NCBI GenBank assembly: GCA_964468685.1
Contig: CAYXUH010000081.1
Coordinates: forward strand, 1-8,127
Length of the DNA stretch: 8,127 nucleotides
Direction of reading: 5' to 3'
Source of the DNA: UBA6078 sp964468685
GTDB lineage: Bacteria > Desulfobacterota > Syntrophia > Syntrophales > UBA2210
This document shows positions 7,313-8,127 of this stretch, piece by piece; the first letter of the stretch is position 1; each line of letters opens with the position of its first letter. Both the position numbers and the translations under genes were made by a program. The notes under the pieces were generated by a model that saw nothing but the letters and a program-made list of their open reading frames with translations, made no database searches and was not told the origin of the DNA.

Positions 7313-8089
7313 TCAGCTATCAACCTTTTCTCTTTCACGCAAACCAGCCTCCCACGATTTTGCATGTTTCAAAAATATATACCATGCGGAGTTCATGGCG
7401 ATAACAAGGCCTGCAATCCCGTCAAGAAATCCGAGCTTCCACAGATAACACTCCAGAAATTTTCCAAAGGCATGGAACACGCCTGCTATGACAAACCAAC
7501 TGCCTCTGGAAATCTGCTGCCGTGCGTAAACATCTGAGAAACTGTTTATTGTTACCACTTGATCTGAAACTCCACGGTACACATAGTGAAAGATTGGATT
7601 TGTCAGTCGTTCTATCTTTCCTTCAACCACCAATTTGTCGTGGGGATCTTCACCCTTCCATGTCCCACTCCCTCGACGGATAAGTCGAACTTTGCGATCC
7701 GGGTACCACCCGCCATGTTTTATCCACCGCCCAAGATACCTTGACAATCTTGGCATGGAAAAGGCGCATACATCCGGAGAGACATTTTTTATTGCTTCCA
7801 GGATCTCTTGCGCAAGCGCCCCAGAAATAGATTCGTCAGCATCAAGACTGAGTATCCATTCTGATGTCGTTGAATCCAGGGCAAACTGTTTCTGGGCAAC
7901 ATGTCCCGGCCATGTATTGAATAAAACCTTTGCGCCTGCTTTTTTACAGAGTTTCTGGGTACCGTCGGTACTACCAGAATCTACGACAACAATTTCATCG
8001 GCAAGAATAGCTGCGCTGGCCAGCAACAAGCCGATACGATCCGCTTCATCCTGCGCAATAATGGCGACACTAATCTTTGTTTTTTCCAT
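7313..8089 (-). CDS. Family 2 glycosyltransferase, WaaE/KdtX type
   Basis: This is a second GT2 enzyme, resembling the WaaE/KdtX group that adds glucose to the inner core of lipopolysaccharide in enterobacteria; here only the family is secure. The 258-residue protein begins with the group's first strand (ISVAIIAQDEADRI, 6-19), then VVDSGSTDGT at 35-44. DAD at 83-85 (ILSLDADE) is the metal- and nucleotide-sugar-binding DXD. GGWYPDRKVRLIRRG (126-140) and WKGEDPHDKL (144-153) are typical of WaaE-like proteins. The C-terminal 200-240 region is hydrophobic and aromatic, suggesting membrane association. The ATG at 8089 follows an AT-rich leader with no clear Shine-Dalgarno. Codons end in A or T visibly more often than in the heme genes, which may reflect transfer, as is common in surface polysaccharide loci. 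Confidence 0.88.
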   Translation of the reverse strand: MEKTKISVAIIAQDEADRIGLLLASAAILADEIVVVDSGSTDGTQKLCKKAGAKVLFNTWPGHVAQKQFALDSTTSEWILSLDADESISGALAQEILEAIKNVSPDVCAFSMPRLSRYLGRWIKHGGWYPDRKVRLIRRGSGTWKGEDPHDKLVVEGKIERLTNPIFHYVYRGVSDQVVTINSFSDVYARQQISRGSWFVIAGVFHAFGKFLECYLWKLGFLDGIAGLVIAMNSAWYIFLKHAKSWEAGLREREKVDS

Positions 8090-8127
8090 TTTTTAAGGGT
8101 TTTCACATTTCGTTAAGTAATTAGACC

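Noticed and set aside
7177..7365. Minus-strand open frame of 62 codons between the glycosyltransferases
   Set aside because: It overlaps both neighbouring genes in another frame and shows no domain; it is most likely chance.
1..8127. CRISPR array, tRNA, rRNA, transposase or riboswitch
   Set aside because: I found no regularly spaced repeats, cloverleaf-like fold, rRNA-like stretch, transposase motif or recognisable riboswitch core on either strand.

Overview
This 8.1 kb window reads as a contig from an anaerobic bacterium, probably a sulfate-reducer-like member of the Desulfobacterota. It is draft quality: a run of exactly 100 N (3522-3621) marks a scaffold gap. Every gene I can support is on the minus strand, so transcription runs from high to low coordinates. 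The lineage is inferred from gene content: the siroheme-dependent heme pathway (AhbC and AhbD) and the order ahbC-hemB-ahbD, which matches my memory of Desulfovibrio vulgaris. No rRNA or other phylogenetic marker is present.

Layout in transcription order: (1) 8089-7313, a family 2 glycosyltransferase of the WaaE/KdtX type; (2) 7198-6284, a second family 2 glycosyltransferase of the rhamnosyltransferase (WbbL-like) type; (3) a non-coding stretch of about 200 bp; (4) a tetrapyrrole operon: hemC (about 6069-5149), a cobA-hemD fusion (5117 into the gap), the N gap, ahbC (from the gap to 2355), hemB (2358-1387) and ahbD (1336-266); (5) a gene-free end (1-265) holding a stem-loop just after ahbD and a perfect 8+8 palindrome with an extra half-site.

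The heme genes form a nearly complete route. HemB makes porphobilinogen from 5-aminolevulinate, HemC makes hydroxymethylbilane, the HemD half closes it to uroporphyrinogen III, and the CobA half methylates that to precorrin-2. After oxidation, iron insertion and decarboxylation by enzymes not seen here (a Met8/CysG-type or CbiK-type enzyme and AhbA/AhbB), AhbC removes the two acetate side chains of didecarboxysiroheme to give Fe-coproporphyrin III. AhbD then oxidatively decarboxylates two propionates to vinyls, giving heme b. This is a known pathway. I do not see a previously undescribed system in this window.

Two points need care when reusing the annotation. First, an open frame appears to run from cobA-hemD through the Ns into ahbC, but this is chance frame agreement across a gap of arbitrary length, not a three-domain protein. 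Second, hemC has no ATG, GTG or TTG start in frame ahead of its conserved N-terminal strand. It either starts at an ATC codon with a well-placed Shine-Dalgarno, or a base has been lost near the start.
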